From Methyloversatilis discipulorum (lineage in GTDB: Bacteria > Pseudomonadota > Gammaproteobacteria > Burkholderiales > Rhodocyclaceae), in assembly GCF_000527135.1 (NCBI RefSeq), contig NZ_AZUP01000001.1:248001-312000 (forward strand): a stretch of 64,000 bases of DNA, given 5' to 3'. The notes below the pieces were generated by a model, which had not been told where the DNA came from, did no database searches, and saw nothing but the letters and a program-made list of their open reading frames with translations. Positions 42,401-50,828 of the stretch are shown one piece after another; position 1 is the stretch's first letter, and each line of letters starts with the position of its first letter. The position numbers and the translations under genes were made by a program.

Positions 42401-43119
42401 TCGACATCAATCTGCCGATCAGCGGTTCGCTGTCCGACCCGCAGTTCTCGATCGGCGGCATCGTCGTCAAGGTGATCGTGAACCTGATCGTCAAGGCGGT
42501 CACCTCGCCGTTCGCGCTGCTCGGTTCGCTGTTCGGCTCCGACGCCGATCTCGACCACGTCGTGTTCGAGCCCGGTCGGGCGACGCTGAGCGACACTGCG
42601 CGCAGCAAGCTGGACACGCTGGGCAAGGCGCTGACCGACCGCCCGGCGCTGAAGCTGGAGGTGACCGGCCGCACCGACCGTGCGACCGATATCGAAGGCT
42701 ACCGGCGCGCGCTGCTCGACCAGAAGGTGCGTGCGGTCAAGGCGGCGAAAACCAAGGCGTCGGCCGAAACGACGACGGTGTCGCCGGAGGAATATCCGGA
42801 TCTGCTGAAGGCGGTCTACAAGGCGGCGGATTTCCCGAAGCCGCGCAATCTGGTCGGCCTGGCCAAGGACCTGCCAGTTCCGGAAATGGAGAAGCTCATC
42901 CTGACCAATACCGAAGTCAGCGACGAGGATCTGCGCTTGCTTGGTCTGGCGCGGGCGCAGGTGGTGAAGGACTACCTGACGCGCAACGCCAAGGTCGAGG
43001 ACGCGCGCCTGTTCGTGCTGGCACCCAAGGCAGGCGAGCCGGCCGCCGGTGGCGACAAGCCGGCCGAGGGCAAGGACGCGAAGTCGGCGCCGAACCGCGC
43101 CGACTTCTCGATCAAGTAA
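39457..43119 (+). CDS. Large DUF748 / AsmA-like envelope protein
   Basis: The 1220-aa protein has one N-terminal membrane helix (about 16-38) and a long periplasmic part of repeated beta-rich segments (for example VSGLKMLEANGKDEAVTLDS and FSINNIVLRDGRVDIDDQPF). These are the DUF748 pattern of AsmA/TamB-like proteins, which bridge inner and outer membranes and are linked to phospholipid transport. Pro/Ala-rich linkers lie at about 341-361, 556-572 and 776-808. The C-terminal 190 residues (from about 1036, VFEPGRATLSDTARSKLDTL) resemble an OmpA-type peptidoglycan-binding start. It begins 33 bp after the kinase gene. Confidence 0.82.
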   Translation: MSLNALFSRPAVRKTFIGIVVAIVLFGLLGAFAAPHLVRSLAEKHGSEFLGRTLTLQDVSINPYTLELTVSGLKMLEANGKDEAVTLDSLTVDVEWASLFKGAPVVRAVQVERPWLRIVRLDEEGRFNFSDVLQKILDQPPSEEPARFSINNIVLRDGRVDIDDQPFARKHAISDIQIGLPFVSNLPSDVELFVEPSIAARINDAPFSMKGRVRPFIDEREATMKVEFNALNLARFDEYSPVPLGFRISSGLLDTDIELGFRQPKEGEPRISLQGTLELRDLELDSRDGKPLFKLPALDMVLNEIQPLAGKVDIASIRIDQPDFEVARAKDGKLNLLALLPRPRPAAAAPESAEAAPAKAPEVKVGLLEVLQARIAFSDEMPAKPFSYVIEPMDVVLRDFSLQGDAPATLVIVAQAEGNTRLAVDAKLRASAPDIEGELTVSGVEVPRFSPYFADLINFSVDQADVRIGTRFGLRLADGAPQGEVLVTEAGVARLKLTRRGEKNAFAQADDIVLSQARIDLSTRKVAVGALDLLKPRLRAARQADGDIDLAGLVRPSSAAAGPAAPAASAPAWTAQLSALNIKDGAVRFEDRTLTTPAVVELDRLSLKLENVGTDLKQKSKLDLGFRDAKGGLFGVRGGFSLSPAQADLKIDARRLDLLVGQPWMAQKLNAELLAGVLSLRGDLALQTLPGGDWTLAWKGETNVENVHLTEKVNASDLLKWRSLFAGGVALKLDSRKPDLLAGLSINEVALSDYFARIIVSPQGRLNLQDVVRKDGAAATAPVAAAPAAKPTAAPAARPATPPAAGSQSAALAQMINAARPPIDVKTIVMQGGRVDFSDFFIKPNYRAQLSELGGRVSGLSSASGTAGEVELRGLVEGSAPIDITGRINPLAEALFLDIKASARGIELAPLSPYSGKYVGYGIEKGKLSVNIAYKIENDQLTAQNNVILDQLTFGSKVDSPDAIKAPVLLAVSLLQDRNGVIDINLPISGSLSDPQFSIGGIVVKVIVNLIVKAVTSPFALLGSLFGSDADLDHVVFEPGRATLSDTARSKLDTLGKALTDRPALKLEVTGRTDRATDIEGYRRALLDQKVRAVKAAKTKASAETTTVSPEEYPDLLKAVYKAADFPKPRNLVGLAKDLPVPEMEKLILTNTEVSDEDLRLLGLARAQVVKDYLTRNAKVEDARLFVLAPKAGEPAAGGDKPAEGKDAKSAPNRADFSIK

Positions 43120-43143
43120 GACGACGGCGGGCGCCGCGCGCCC

Positions 43144-44466
43144 TCAGTCTCCGTCGGGGATGATGCGGGCGATCTGTTCGGTCGCCTCGCGCGTGCGTTC
43201 GGACAGCGTGCGCACCTCGTCGGCCACCACCGAAAAGCCACGCCCGGCGTCGCCGGCGCGTGCCGCCTCGATCGCCGCATTCAGCGCCAGCCGGTTGGTC
43301 TGGTCGGCGATCGCGCGGATGGCGGTGACGATGGCGCGGATCTTCTGCACGTTGTCGCTGAGCTGCTCGCGCTGCCGCGCCTCGACCTCCTGCAGATGGT
43401 GTTCGTTGTGCTCGGCCTCGATGCAGGTGAGCGCGCCAACCACGCGCAGCGGTGTGCCGCGGTCGTCGCGCCGGGTTCGGCCGCGGGCGCGGAACCAGCG
43501 ATAGACGCCGTCCTTGCAGCGCAGCCGGTAGTCGATCGAGTAGGGCGTGTTGCCGCTGCGGTCCGTCAGGTGGCGGGTGAAGGCTTCGAGCACGCCCGGC
43601 TTGTCGTCCGGGTGCAGGCGCGAGGCCCAGCTGTCGAGCACGTTCGGGAATTCCTCTTCGGTTTCGAAGCCGAGCAGGCGGCGGAACTGCGTCGACCACC
43701 AGAAGGTGTTGGACGGATTGACCGGGTCGCCGGCCACCACGTCGAGGTCCCAGATGCCATCCGACAGCATGTCGCTGGCCAGTTCAAAACGGGTGAGCGC
43801 GGCGTCGAGCTTCGCCTCGTCTTCGCGGCTGCGGCTGATGTCGGTCAGTGAGCCGGCGATGCGCACGATGCCCTGTTCGTCGCGCACGGTGCGGCTGCGG
43901 CACAGCAGCCAGCGGTAGCTGCCGTCCTTGTGTGCCATCCGGTAGCGCGTGTCCGGCCAGTCGCCGTCGCGCCGGTCGGTCCATTGGCGCGCCAGCGCGT
44001 CGAGCGCCTGCCGGCGGTCCTCCGGATGCAGGCGCGAGGCCCAGCTGTCGAGGCGGTCCGGAAAATCGTTCTCGTCGTAGCCCAGCATGCTGCGCAGCCG
44101 GTCCGACCACCAGACCGGATGTTTCAGGTCCGGTGTGCGGGCGTCGCCCAGCCGGACTTCCCACAGTCCGGCGTCGACCACGGCGGCGATCAGACTGCTG
44201 CGCGCGCTCGCTTCGCCCAGCTCCTGACGCAGCGACTGCGCGTTGTCGGCGGCCACGTCCAGCATCTGTTCCAGCTCGTGCGCGCGCGTTTCGGCGCTGC
44301 GTGCCCGGTTGCGCAGGCCGGAGAACACGCGTGACAGCGTGCCCAGCAGTTGCCGCTCGCTGGCACTGCCGCGCGGTGAGGGGCAGTAGTCTTCGTCGCG
44401 CGATTCGCATTCGGCGAAGCGTTGCAGTTCGAACCAGAAATGTCGTCTGAGCAGCCAGGCCAGCAT
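43144..44466 (-). CDS. Soluble double-PAS protein with a short chemoreceptor signalling tip
   Basis: The 440-aa cytoplasmic protein has an N-terminal coiled region (about 40-85) and two PAS domains (about 90-215 and 225-350) with near-identical cores, such as [20 protein letters not shown] and [22 protein letters not shown]-terminal MCP hairpin (about 365-440; [35 protein letters not shown]) stops soon after the tip. There is no membrane segment or full methylation helix, so the signalling domain is much shorter than in classical MCPs. It may sense redox or light through PAS and modulate a Che system elsewhere. Confidence 0.85.
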   Translation of the reverse strand: MLAWLLRRHFWFELQRFAECESRDEDYCPSPRGSASERQLLGTLSRVFSGLRNRARSAETRAHELEQMLDVAADNAQSLRQELGEASARSSLIAAVVDAGLWEVRLGDARTPDLKHPVWWSDRLRSMLGYDENDFPDRLDSWASRLHPEDRRQALDALARQWTDRRDGDWPDTRYRMAHKDGSYRWLLCRSRTVRDEQGIVRIAGSLTDISRSREDEAKLDAALTRFELASDMLSDGIWDLDVVAGDPVNPSNTFWWSTQFRRLLGFETEEEFPNVLDSWASRLHPDDKPGVLEAFTRHLTDRSGNTPYSIDYRLRCKDGVYRWFRARGRTRRDDRGTPLRVVGALTCIEAEHNEHHLQEVEARQREQLSDNVQKIRAIVTAIRAIADQTNRLALNAAIEAARAGDAGRGFSVVADEVRTLSERTREATEQIARIIPDGD

Positions 44467-44638
44467 GCATCCTCCCCGTCGGTCCGGCGCACGACGCGCC
44501 GTGCAGCGGAGAGCAGATGACGTGCCATGAAGGCGGTGAGCGGAAAGACTGGAATATCAGTGTCTTGTGCGAGGGCGTCTGGTGGGCGCAGCGTCCACAT
44601 GCCGGACGGCGTATGACTATCGTCCGTGGCGCGGACGC

Positions 44639-45103
44639 TCAAGCGGGCGGCAGCAGTCCGAGCAGTTCGTCGGCGTGGCGGCTCACGTCGGGTCGCTCGA
44701 TCACGTGTGCGATGCGACCTTCGGGGTCGATCAGCACGCTGATGCGCCGGTAGGCACCCAGCCAGCGGCGCAGCAGCCCGGCCGGACCGCTGCCGAGCGC
44801 ACCGTAGCGGCGGGCGATGCGCTGGCCGTCGTCGACCAGCAGCGGGAAATCGAGGGCGAACTTGTCGGCGAAGGCGCGGTGCGCCGCGCTGCCCTGGGCC
44901 GACACGCCGAGTACGGTGAGTCCGTGAGCGGCGAGGTCGGCGCGACCGTCGCGGATGGAGCAGGCCTGTTTCGTACAACCCGGCGTGTCGTCGCGCGGAT
45001 AGAAATACAGCGCCAGCCAGCGGCCACGGTAATCGGCGAGACGGTGGCGGTTGCCGTGCTGGTCGAAGGCGTCGAAGTCGGGAGCGGGCTGGCCGGGCGT
45101 CAT
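44639..45103 (-). CDS. bcp: Peroxiredoxin, Bcp/PrxQ type
   Basis: The 154-aa thiol peroxidase has the PrxQ motif DDTPGCTKQACSIRD, with the peroxidatic Cys and a resolving Cys five residues on. APDFDAFDQHGNRHRLADYR at the N-terminus and the conserved Arg in the LIDPEGRIAHV area fit the family. It reduces hydrogen and organic peroxides with thioredoxin. It lies 43 bp downstream of dnaE2 on the same strand, so it might be partly co-transcribed with the SOS polymerase. The 172-bp gap to the PAS gene holds nothing evident. Confidence 0.92.
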   Translation of the reverse strand: MTPGQPAPDFDAFDQHGNRHRLADYRGRWLALYFYPRDDTPGCTKQACSIRDGRADLAAHGLTVLGVSAQGSAAHRAFADKFALDFPLLVDDGQRIARRYGALGSGPAGLLRRWLGAYRRISVLIDPEGRIAHVIERPDVSRHADELLGLLPPA

Positions 45104-45146
45104 GGTGTGCGGGAACGGTCGTGGAAGAGGGGACTGTAGTCGCTTT

Positions 45147-48100
45147 CTAGTGGAAATCCCGACTGCGCGGCGTCAGCGCCCCGAGCAGCGCCGAGCGGTC
45201 GACCAGGCGGCGGGCGATCAGGTGGATCACCTCGCCTTCTCGCGATACCTGACCGTAGATGCCGAGCAGGGTAGCGCCCAGCACTTCGTGCCGCTGTTTC
45301 TCCTGCACGTCCTTGTGCACGATCACGTTGGCCAGCCCGGTTTCGTCTTCCACCGTGACGAACATGACGCCGCTGGCCGTGCCCGGGCGCTGGCGACAGG
45401 TGACGATGCCGGCGGCACGGGCCAGCGCGCGGTCGGGCAGGCGGCGCAGTTCGGCGGCGGTGATGAAGCGCTGCGCGGCCAGTTCGCCGCGCAGCAGCGC
45501 CAGCGGATGGCGGCCCAGCGTGAAGCCGAGACTGGCGTAATCGGCGACGATGTCCTCGCCCTCGTGCGGTGCGGCCAGCGCGAGCGGCGTTTCGTTCACC
45601 GGCGCGTCGCCGAGCAGTGCGTCCGGTCGCCGCACTGCCGCCTGCCAGTGTGCCTGGTGACGGTTGCCGGCGAGCTGCTTCAGCGCGCCGCCGGCAGCGA
45701 GGCAGCGCAACTGCTGCCGGTCCAGCCGGGCGCGGCGGGCGAGGTCGTCGACATTCGCGAACGGCGCCTTTGCGCGGGCGGCGATCAGGCTTTGCATGGC
45801 GTCCTGCGACACGCCCTTGATCATGCGCAGGCCCAGCCGCACCGCGGGGCCGGATGCAGACGACGAAGTCGGGCGTTCGAGCACGCAGTCCCAGCCGCTC
45901 ACCGTCACGTCGGCCGGATGTACCTCGACGCCGTGCGTGCGCGCGTCGGCGATCAGCTGGGCCGGCGCGTAGAAGCCCATGGGCTGGCTGTTCAGCAGGC
46001 CGCACAGGAAGGCAGCCGGATGGTGGCACTTGAGCCAGGACGAGGTGTAGACCAGCAGCGCGAAGCTGGCGGCGTGCGACTCCGGAAAACCGTAGCCGGA
46101 AAAGCCCTCGATCTGGCGGTAGATCTGTTCGGCGAATTCCGGTGTGTAGCCCTTTTTCAGCAGGCCTTCAGTCAGCTTGTGCTGGAATTTTTCCATCGTG
46201 CCGCGCTGCCGCCAGGCGGCCATCGAGCGGCGCATCTGATCGGCTTCACCTGGCGTGAAGTCGGCCGCGACGACGGCCAGCTGCATCACCTGTTCCTGGA
46301 AGATGGGCACGCCCAGCGTGCGTTCGAGTACCGGGCGCAGCTCGTCCGACGGGTAGTCGATCCGCTGCGCCGGCAGGTGACGGCGGGCGAGGTAGGGATG
46401 GACCATGCCGCCCTGTATCGGCCCCGGCCGCACGATGGCGACCTGGATGACCAGGTCGTAGTAACGGCGCGGCCGCAGCCGCGGCAGCATGTTCATCTGT
46501 GCCCGCGATTCGACCTGGAACACGCCGGTCGATTCGCCGCGGCACAGCATGTCGTAGGTCGCCGGGTCTTCGGGCGGAATGTCGGCGACGCTGCGGGGTA
46601 TCCGTCCCGGCACTGCCGCCGGTGACGCCGGATGCGCATCGGCGTAGGCCGCCAGCGACTGCAGCGTCTTGCGTATCGCGGTCAGCATGCCGAGCGCCAG
46701 CACATCGACTTTCATCAGACCGACCGCTTCGAGGTCGTCCTTGTCCCACTGGATGACGCAGCGGTCCGGCATCCGTGCGTTCTCTATCGGCACCAGGCGC
46801 GACAGCCGGCCGCGCGCGATGACGAAGCCGCCGACGTGCTGCGACAGGTGACGCGGCGCGCCGATCAGTTCGTTCGCCAGTTCCATCAGCCGGCGTACGT
46901 GCGGCGAGGCGGGGCTGAAGCCGGCTTCGGCCATGCGGTCCTCGCGCACCTGCTTGCCGTCCCACCACATGTGGCCGCGCGTCAGGCGGTCGAGCGCGTC
47001 GTCGCTGAAGCCGAGCGCGCGGCCGACGTCGCGCAGCGCCGAGCGCGGCCGGTAGCAGGTGAGGCTGGCGGCCAGCGCGGCGCGGTCGCGGCCGTACTTG
47101 CCGTAGATGTACTGGATCACTTCCTCGCGCCGCTCGTGCTCGAAATCGACGTCGATGTCCGGCGCCTCGTTGCGCTCGCGCGAAATGAAGCGGCCGAACA
47201 GCATGTTGGCCCGCCACGGGTCGACCTCGGTCACGCCGATGCAGTAGCACACCGCCGAATTGGCGGCCGAGCCTCGACCCTGACAGAGGATGCCGCGGCT
47301 GCGTGCCCAGGCCACGATGTCGTGCACGGTCAGGAAATAGGGCTCGTACTCGAGCTCGGCGATCAGCGCCAGTTCGTCCTCGATCTGCCGGCGCAGCTTG
47401 TCTGCCTTCAGCTGGAAGGTGGCTTCGTCCAGCCTGACCACGCGCCGGATCTGCGCACAGCGCTCGACATAGCCGCGCTCTGCCAGCTGGCGCAGCCAGG
47501 ACGCCGGTGTGTGGCCGGTCGGCACGATCTCTTCCGGATACTCGTAGCGCAGTTCGTCGAGCGAGAAGCTGCACTGCGCGGCGATGTGCACGCTCGCGGC
47601 CAGTTGTTCGGCGGTATGGATCTGCGCCAGCCGGTGCGGCAGGCGCAGGTGGCGCTCGCCGTTCGGAAACAGCAGCTCGCCGCATTCGGGCAGCGTGCGG
47701 TGCAGGCGGATGGCGGTCAGCGTGTCCTGCAGCCGGCGCCGCTTGCGCACGTGCATGTGCACGTCGCCGGCGGCACACAACGGCAGGCCGCTGGCGTCGG
47801 CCGCCGCCTCCAGGGCTGCCAGCTTGGCGCAGTCGTCGGTACCCAGGTGCAGTTCCACCGCCAGCCAGGCGCGCTCGCCGAAACGCGATCTGAGCCAGCA
47901 GCCGTGCGCAGCCAGCGTGGCGGCATCGGCGATGTCGTCGTCGGTCGGCGCCAGCAGCGCGATGCAGTCGGGCAGGCCGGCGTCGAGGTCGGCCAGCGTC
48001 AGGTGGTAGTGACCCTTGTCCGCCGCCATGCGGCCGCGCGTGATCAGTTCCGCCAGATTGCCGTAGCCCTCGCGGTTCTGGGCGAGCAGCACCAGCTTGG

Positions 48101-48332
48101 GCCCGTCGGCCAGGCGGATTTCGCTGCCGATGATGAGCGCCGGTTTCGGGTCGGGCAGCGCGCGCAGCGCCACGTGCGCGCGCACGACGCCGGCCAGCGA
48201 GCATTCGTCGGTGATGGCCAGTGCCGTGTAGCCGAGCGCGGCGGCGCGCTCGGCCAGTTCCTCCGGCGACGAGGCGCCGCGCTGGAAACTGAAGTGGCTC
48301 AGGCAGTGAAGTTCGGCGTAGGGTGGAGACAT
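45147..48332 (-). CDS. dnaE2: Error-prone DNA polymerase DnaE2 (ImuC)
   Basis: DnaE2 is the alpha-type polymerase of the SOS mutagenic translesion pathway. The 1061-aa product has an N-terminal PHP domain (LHCLSHFSFQRGASSPEELA, ITDECSLAG). The C-family polymerase core has GRGSAANSAVCYCIGVT and the catalytic Asp pair in NEAPDIDVDFEHERREEV, then HhH (IEGFSGYGFPESHAASFALL) and OB-fold regions. The ATG at 48332 is chosen because the longer frame runs through the LexA box. imuA and imuB, the usual partners, are not upstream; the gene stands alone. Confidence 0.94.
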   Translation of the reverse strand: MSPPYAELHCLSHFSFQRGASSPEELAERAAALGYTALAITDECSLAGVVRAHVALRALPDPKPALIIGSEIRLADGPKLVLLAQNREGYGNLAELITRGRMAADKGHYHLTLADLDAGLPDCIALLAPTDDDIADAATLAAHGCWLRSRFGERAWLAVELHLGTDDCAKLAALEAAADASGLPLCAAGDVHMHVRKRRRLQDTLTAIRLHRTLPECGELLFPNGERHLRLPHRLAQIHTAEQLAASVHIAAQCSFSLDELRYEYPEEIVPTGHTPASWLRQLAERGYVERCAQIRRVVRLDEATFQLKADKLRRQIEDELALIAELEYEPYFLTVHDIVAWARSRGILCQGRGSAANSAVCYCIGVTEVDPWRANMLFGRFISRERNEAPDIDVDFEHERREEVIQYIYGKYGRDRAALAASLTCYRPRSALRDVGRALGFSDDALDRLTRGHMWWDGKQVREDRMAEAGFSPASPHVRRLMELANELIGAPRHLSQHVGGFVIARGRLSRLVPIENARMPDRCVIQWDKDDLEAVGLMKVDVLALGMLTAIRKTLQSLAAYADAHPASPAAVPGRIPRSVADIPPEDPATYDMLCRGESTGVFQVESRAQMNMLPRLRPRRYYDLVIQVAIVRPGPIQGGMVHPYLARRHLPAQRIDYPSDELRPVLERTLGVPIFQEQVMQLAVVAADFTPGEADQMRRSMAAWRQRGTMEKFQHKLTEGLLKKGYTPEFAEQIYRQIEGFSGYGFPESHAASFALLVYTSSWLKCHHPAAFLCGLLNSQPMGFYAPAQLIADARTHGVEVHPADVTVSGWDCVLERPTSSSASGPAVRLGLRMIKGVSQDAMQSLIAARAKAPFANVDDLARRARLDRQQLRCLAAGGALKQLAGNRHQAHWQAAVRRPDALLGDAPVNETPLALAAPHEGEDIVADYASLGFTLGRHPLALLRGELAAQRFITAAELRRLPDRALARAAGIVTCRQRPGTASGVMFVTVEDETGLANVIVHKDVQEKQRHEVLGATLLGIYGQVSREGEVIHLIARRLVDRSALLGALTPRSRDFH

Positions 48333-48338
48333 GGTGTA

Positions 48339-48354
48339 CTGTATTTTCATACAG
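48339..48354 (-). promoter_or_regulatory. LexA (SOS) box of dnaE2
   Basis: CTGTATTTTCATACAG matches the CTGT-N8-ACAG LexA consensus perfectly and sits within a longer palindrome with 9-bp arms (48336-48344 and 48349-48357). It lies 6 bp upstream of the dnaE2 start, so LexA bound here would block the transcript start. Confidence 0.92.
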
Positions 48355-48359
48355 TACTC

Positions 48360-48842
48360 AGAGGCTGTCGACATCCGGGCGCGCCAGCGGTGCGACAGGG
48401 TGATCGTGCACCGGCGTGGTGCGCCTGACTACGCGGTCGTCTGTCGACCGCGTTCTCGGCGGCCGCGCCAGCCGGGCCCCTGAGCGGAGGACGTCGATGA
48501 CAACGGGCAGCGTGTCGAACGCGCCCGATGCACATGGACCACAACTTGCTGAGCACAGGTCAACGGACTGCCGGGCACACACGTGAACAAGCGTGAGCAA
48601 ACGGGAACTTCGCGTTGCAGGGGGTATCGACTCGACAACAAGTGTTGCATGCGCGCATATCGTGCTCCATCTATCGATTGGAGGCGCATGCTTCGGAGCA
48701 GGATGGTGATCGCGGTGCTTATCGGGCTTTCATCGAAGCCGCGAGTGAACCAAGCTGAACATGTGGTGGTGCGGAAGGTGCGCGCAGGCCGCGGGCTTCC
48801 GGACCAACTGTTTTGAAGGTCAACGGAGACTTGGAGATCAGC
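48360..48842. other. 483-bp gene-free region between dnaE2 and prkA
   Basis: No convincing gene was seen; short open frames here lack ribosome sites and family motifs. The region must hold the divergent promoters. Only the LexA box on the dnaE2 side is recognisable. An AACGGAGA-type ribosome site precedes prkA at 48823-48830. The leader before prkA is long (over 400 bp), which leaves room for several regulators; no sigma-54 -24/-12 box was found by eye. Confidence 0.6.
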
Positions 48843-50765
48843 ATGGACATCGTCAGTCATTTCGCCGCGCGTTTCGAACGCACCCGCGAGGAAGAGCTAT
48901 CGCTGGAAGAGTATCTGGCGGAGTGCAAACGTGACCCGCTGGCGTATGCCAGCGCCGCCGAACGCATGTTGAGGGCGATAGGTGAGCCGCAGACGGTGGA
49001 CACCCGCAACGACCCGCGGCTGTCGCGCATCTTCGCCAACAAGGTGATCAAGATCTATCCGGCCTTCGCCGAGTTCTACGGCATGGAGGACGCGATCGAG
49101 CAGGTGGTGAGCTACTTCCGTCACGCTGCACAGGGTCTGGAAGAGAAGAAGCAGATCCTCTATCTGCTGGGTCCGGTCGGCGGCGGCAAGTCGTCGATCG
49201 CCGAGCGGCTGAAGGCACTGATGCAGGAAGTGCCCTTCTACGCGATCAAGGGTTCGCCGGTGAATGAATCGCCGCTGGGCCTGTTCGACCCGACCGAAGA
49301 CGGCGCCATCCTGGAGAAGGAATACGGCATCCCGAGTCGTTACCTCAATCGCATCCTGAGTCCGTGGGCGGTCAAGCGGCTGGAGGAATTCGGCGGCGAC
49401 ATCCGCAAGTTCCGCGTGGTCAAGCGCTACCCCAGCGTGCTGAAGCAGGTGGGCATCGCCAAGACCGAACCGGGTGACGAGAACAACCAGGACATTTCGT
49501 CGCTGGTCGGCAAGGTCGACATCCGCAAGCTCGAAACCTATGCGCAGGACGACCCGGACGCCTACAGCTTCTCCGGCGGCCTGTGCCTGGCCAACCAGGG
49601 CCTCCTTGAATTCGTCGAAATGTTCAAGGCGCCGATCAAGGTGCTGCATCCGCTGCTGACCGCGACCCAGGAAGGCAACTTCAAGGGCACCGAAGGTTTC
49701 GGCGCGATCCCGTTCGACGGCGTCGTGCTGGCGCACTCGAACGAGAGCGAGTGGAAGGCCTTCCGCAACAACAAGAACAACGAAGCCTTCCTCGACCGCA
49801 TCTACATCGTCAAGGTGCCGTACTGCCTGCGCGTGTCCGAGGAAGTGAAGATCTACGAAAAGCTGCTGCGCGGCTCGTCGCTGGCCGAGGCGGTGTGCGC
49901 CCCGGGCACGCTGAAGATGATGGCCCAGTTCGCCGTGCTGACCCGGCTCAAGGAGCCGGAGAACTCCAGCCTCTATTCGAAGATGCAGGTGTATGACGGC
50001 GAGAACCTGAAGGACACCGATCCGCGCGCCAAGAGCTACCAGGAGTACCGCGACTACGCCGGCGTCGACGAAGGCATGAGCGGCATCTCGACCCGCTTCG
50101 CGTTCAAGATCCTGTCCAAGGTGTTCAACTTCGATTCGACCGAAGTGGCGGCCAACCCGGTGCACCTGATGTACGTGCTCGAACAGCAGATCGAGCGCGA
50201 ACAGTTCCCGCAGGACGTCGAGCAGAAGTACATCGCCTGCATCAAGGAACACCTGTCGCCGCGCTACGCCGAATTCATCGGCAAGGAAATCCAGACCGCC
50301 TATCTGGAAAGCTACAGCGAGTACGGCCAGAACATCTTCGACCGCTACGTCACCTACGCCGATTACTGGATACAGGACCAGGAGTACCGCGACACCGACA
50401 CCGGCGAGGTGTTCGACCGCGCCTCGCTGAATGCCGAACTGGAAAAGATCGAGAAGCCGGCGGGCATTTCGAACCCGAAGGATTTCCGCAACGAGATCGT
50501 GAACTTCGTACTGCGGGCGCGGGCCAACAATGCCGGCAAGAACCCGGTGTGGACCAGTTACGAAAAGCTGCGCACGGTGATCGAGAAGAAGATGTTCTCC
50601 AACACCGAAGAACTGCTGCCGGTCATCAGCTTCAACGCCAAGGCCAGCGCCGACGACGCCAAGAAGCACGAGGACTTCGTCAATCGCATGGTCGGCAAGG
50701 GCTACACGCCGAAGCAGGTGCGCCTGCTGTGCGAGTGGTACCTGCGCGTGCGCAAGAGTTCGTGA
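48843..50765 (+). CDS. prkA: PrkA-family serine protein kinase / AAA+ protein (YeaG)
   Basis: The 640-aa protein matches YeaG/PrkA in length and motifs. It has an N-terminal AAA-type domain with Walker A GPVGGGKSS (about residue 113) and the characteristic IKGSPVNESPLGLFDPTEDG. The HSNESEWKAFRNNKNNEAF stretch and a C-terminal PrkA kinase-like domain follow. In enterobacteria it is induced by nutrient stress and stationary phase. Its partners YeaH and SpoVR follow directly. The ATG at 48843 is preferred over an in-frame upstream TTG. Confidence 0.95.
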   Translation: MDIVSHFAARFERTREEELSLEEYLAECKRDPLAYASAAERMLRAIGEPQTVDTRNDPRLSRIFANKVIKIYPAFAEFYGMEDAIEQVVSYFRHAAQGLEEKKQILYLLGPVGGGKSSIAERLKALMQEVPFYAIKGSPVNESPLGLFDPTEDGAILEKEYGIPSRYLNRILSPWAVKRLEEFGGDIRKFRVVKRYPSVLKQVGIAKTEPGDENNQDISSLVGKVDIRKLETYAQDDPDAYSFSGGLCLANQGLLEFVEMFKAPIKVLHPLLTATQEGNFKGTEGFGAIPFDGVVLAHSNESEWKAFRNNKNNEAFLDRIYIVKVPYCLRVSEEVKIYEKLLRGSSLAEAVCAPGTLKMMAQFAVLTRLKEPENSSLYSKMQVYDGENLKDTDPRAKSYQEYRDYAGVDEGMSGISTRFAFKILSKVFNFDSTEVAANPVHLMYVLEQQIEREQFPQDVEQKYIACIKEHLSPRYAEFIGKEIQTAYLESYSEYGQNIFDRYVTYADYWIQDQEYRDTDTGEVFDRASLNAELEKIEKPAGISNPKDFRNEIVNFVLRARANNAGKNPVWTSYEKLRTVIEKKMFSNTEELLPVISFNAKASADDAKKHEDFVNRMVGKGYTPKQVRLLCEWYLRVRKSS

Positions 50766-50828
50766 CGGTGGTGGTGCATCGATAGACAAGACCGGGGCGA
50801 CGCTGCCCCGGCGGGAAGGGGACACATC

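Noticed and set aside
48333..48374. A longer dnaE2 start upstream of 48332
   Set aside because: The extra codons run through the LexA box and have no ribosome site; family members start near the PPYAELHCLSHFSF segment.
48429..48860. A 143-codon minus-strand frame in the dnaE2-prkA gap
   Set aside because: Composition is unlike the neighbouring genes, no ribosome site or domain, and it overlaps the prkA start.
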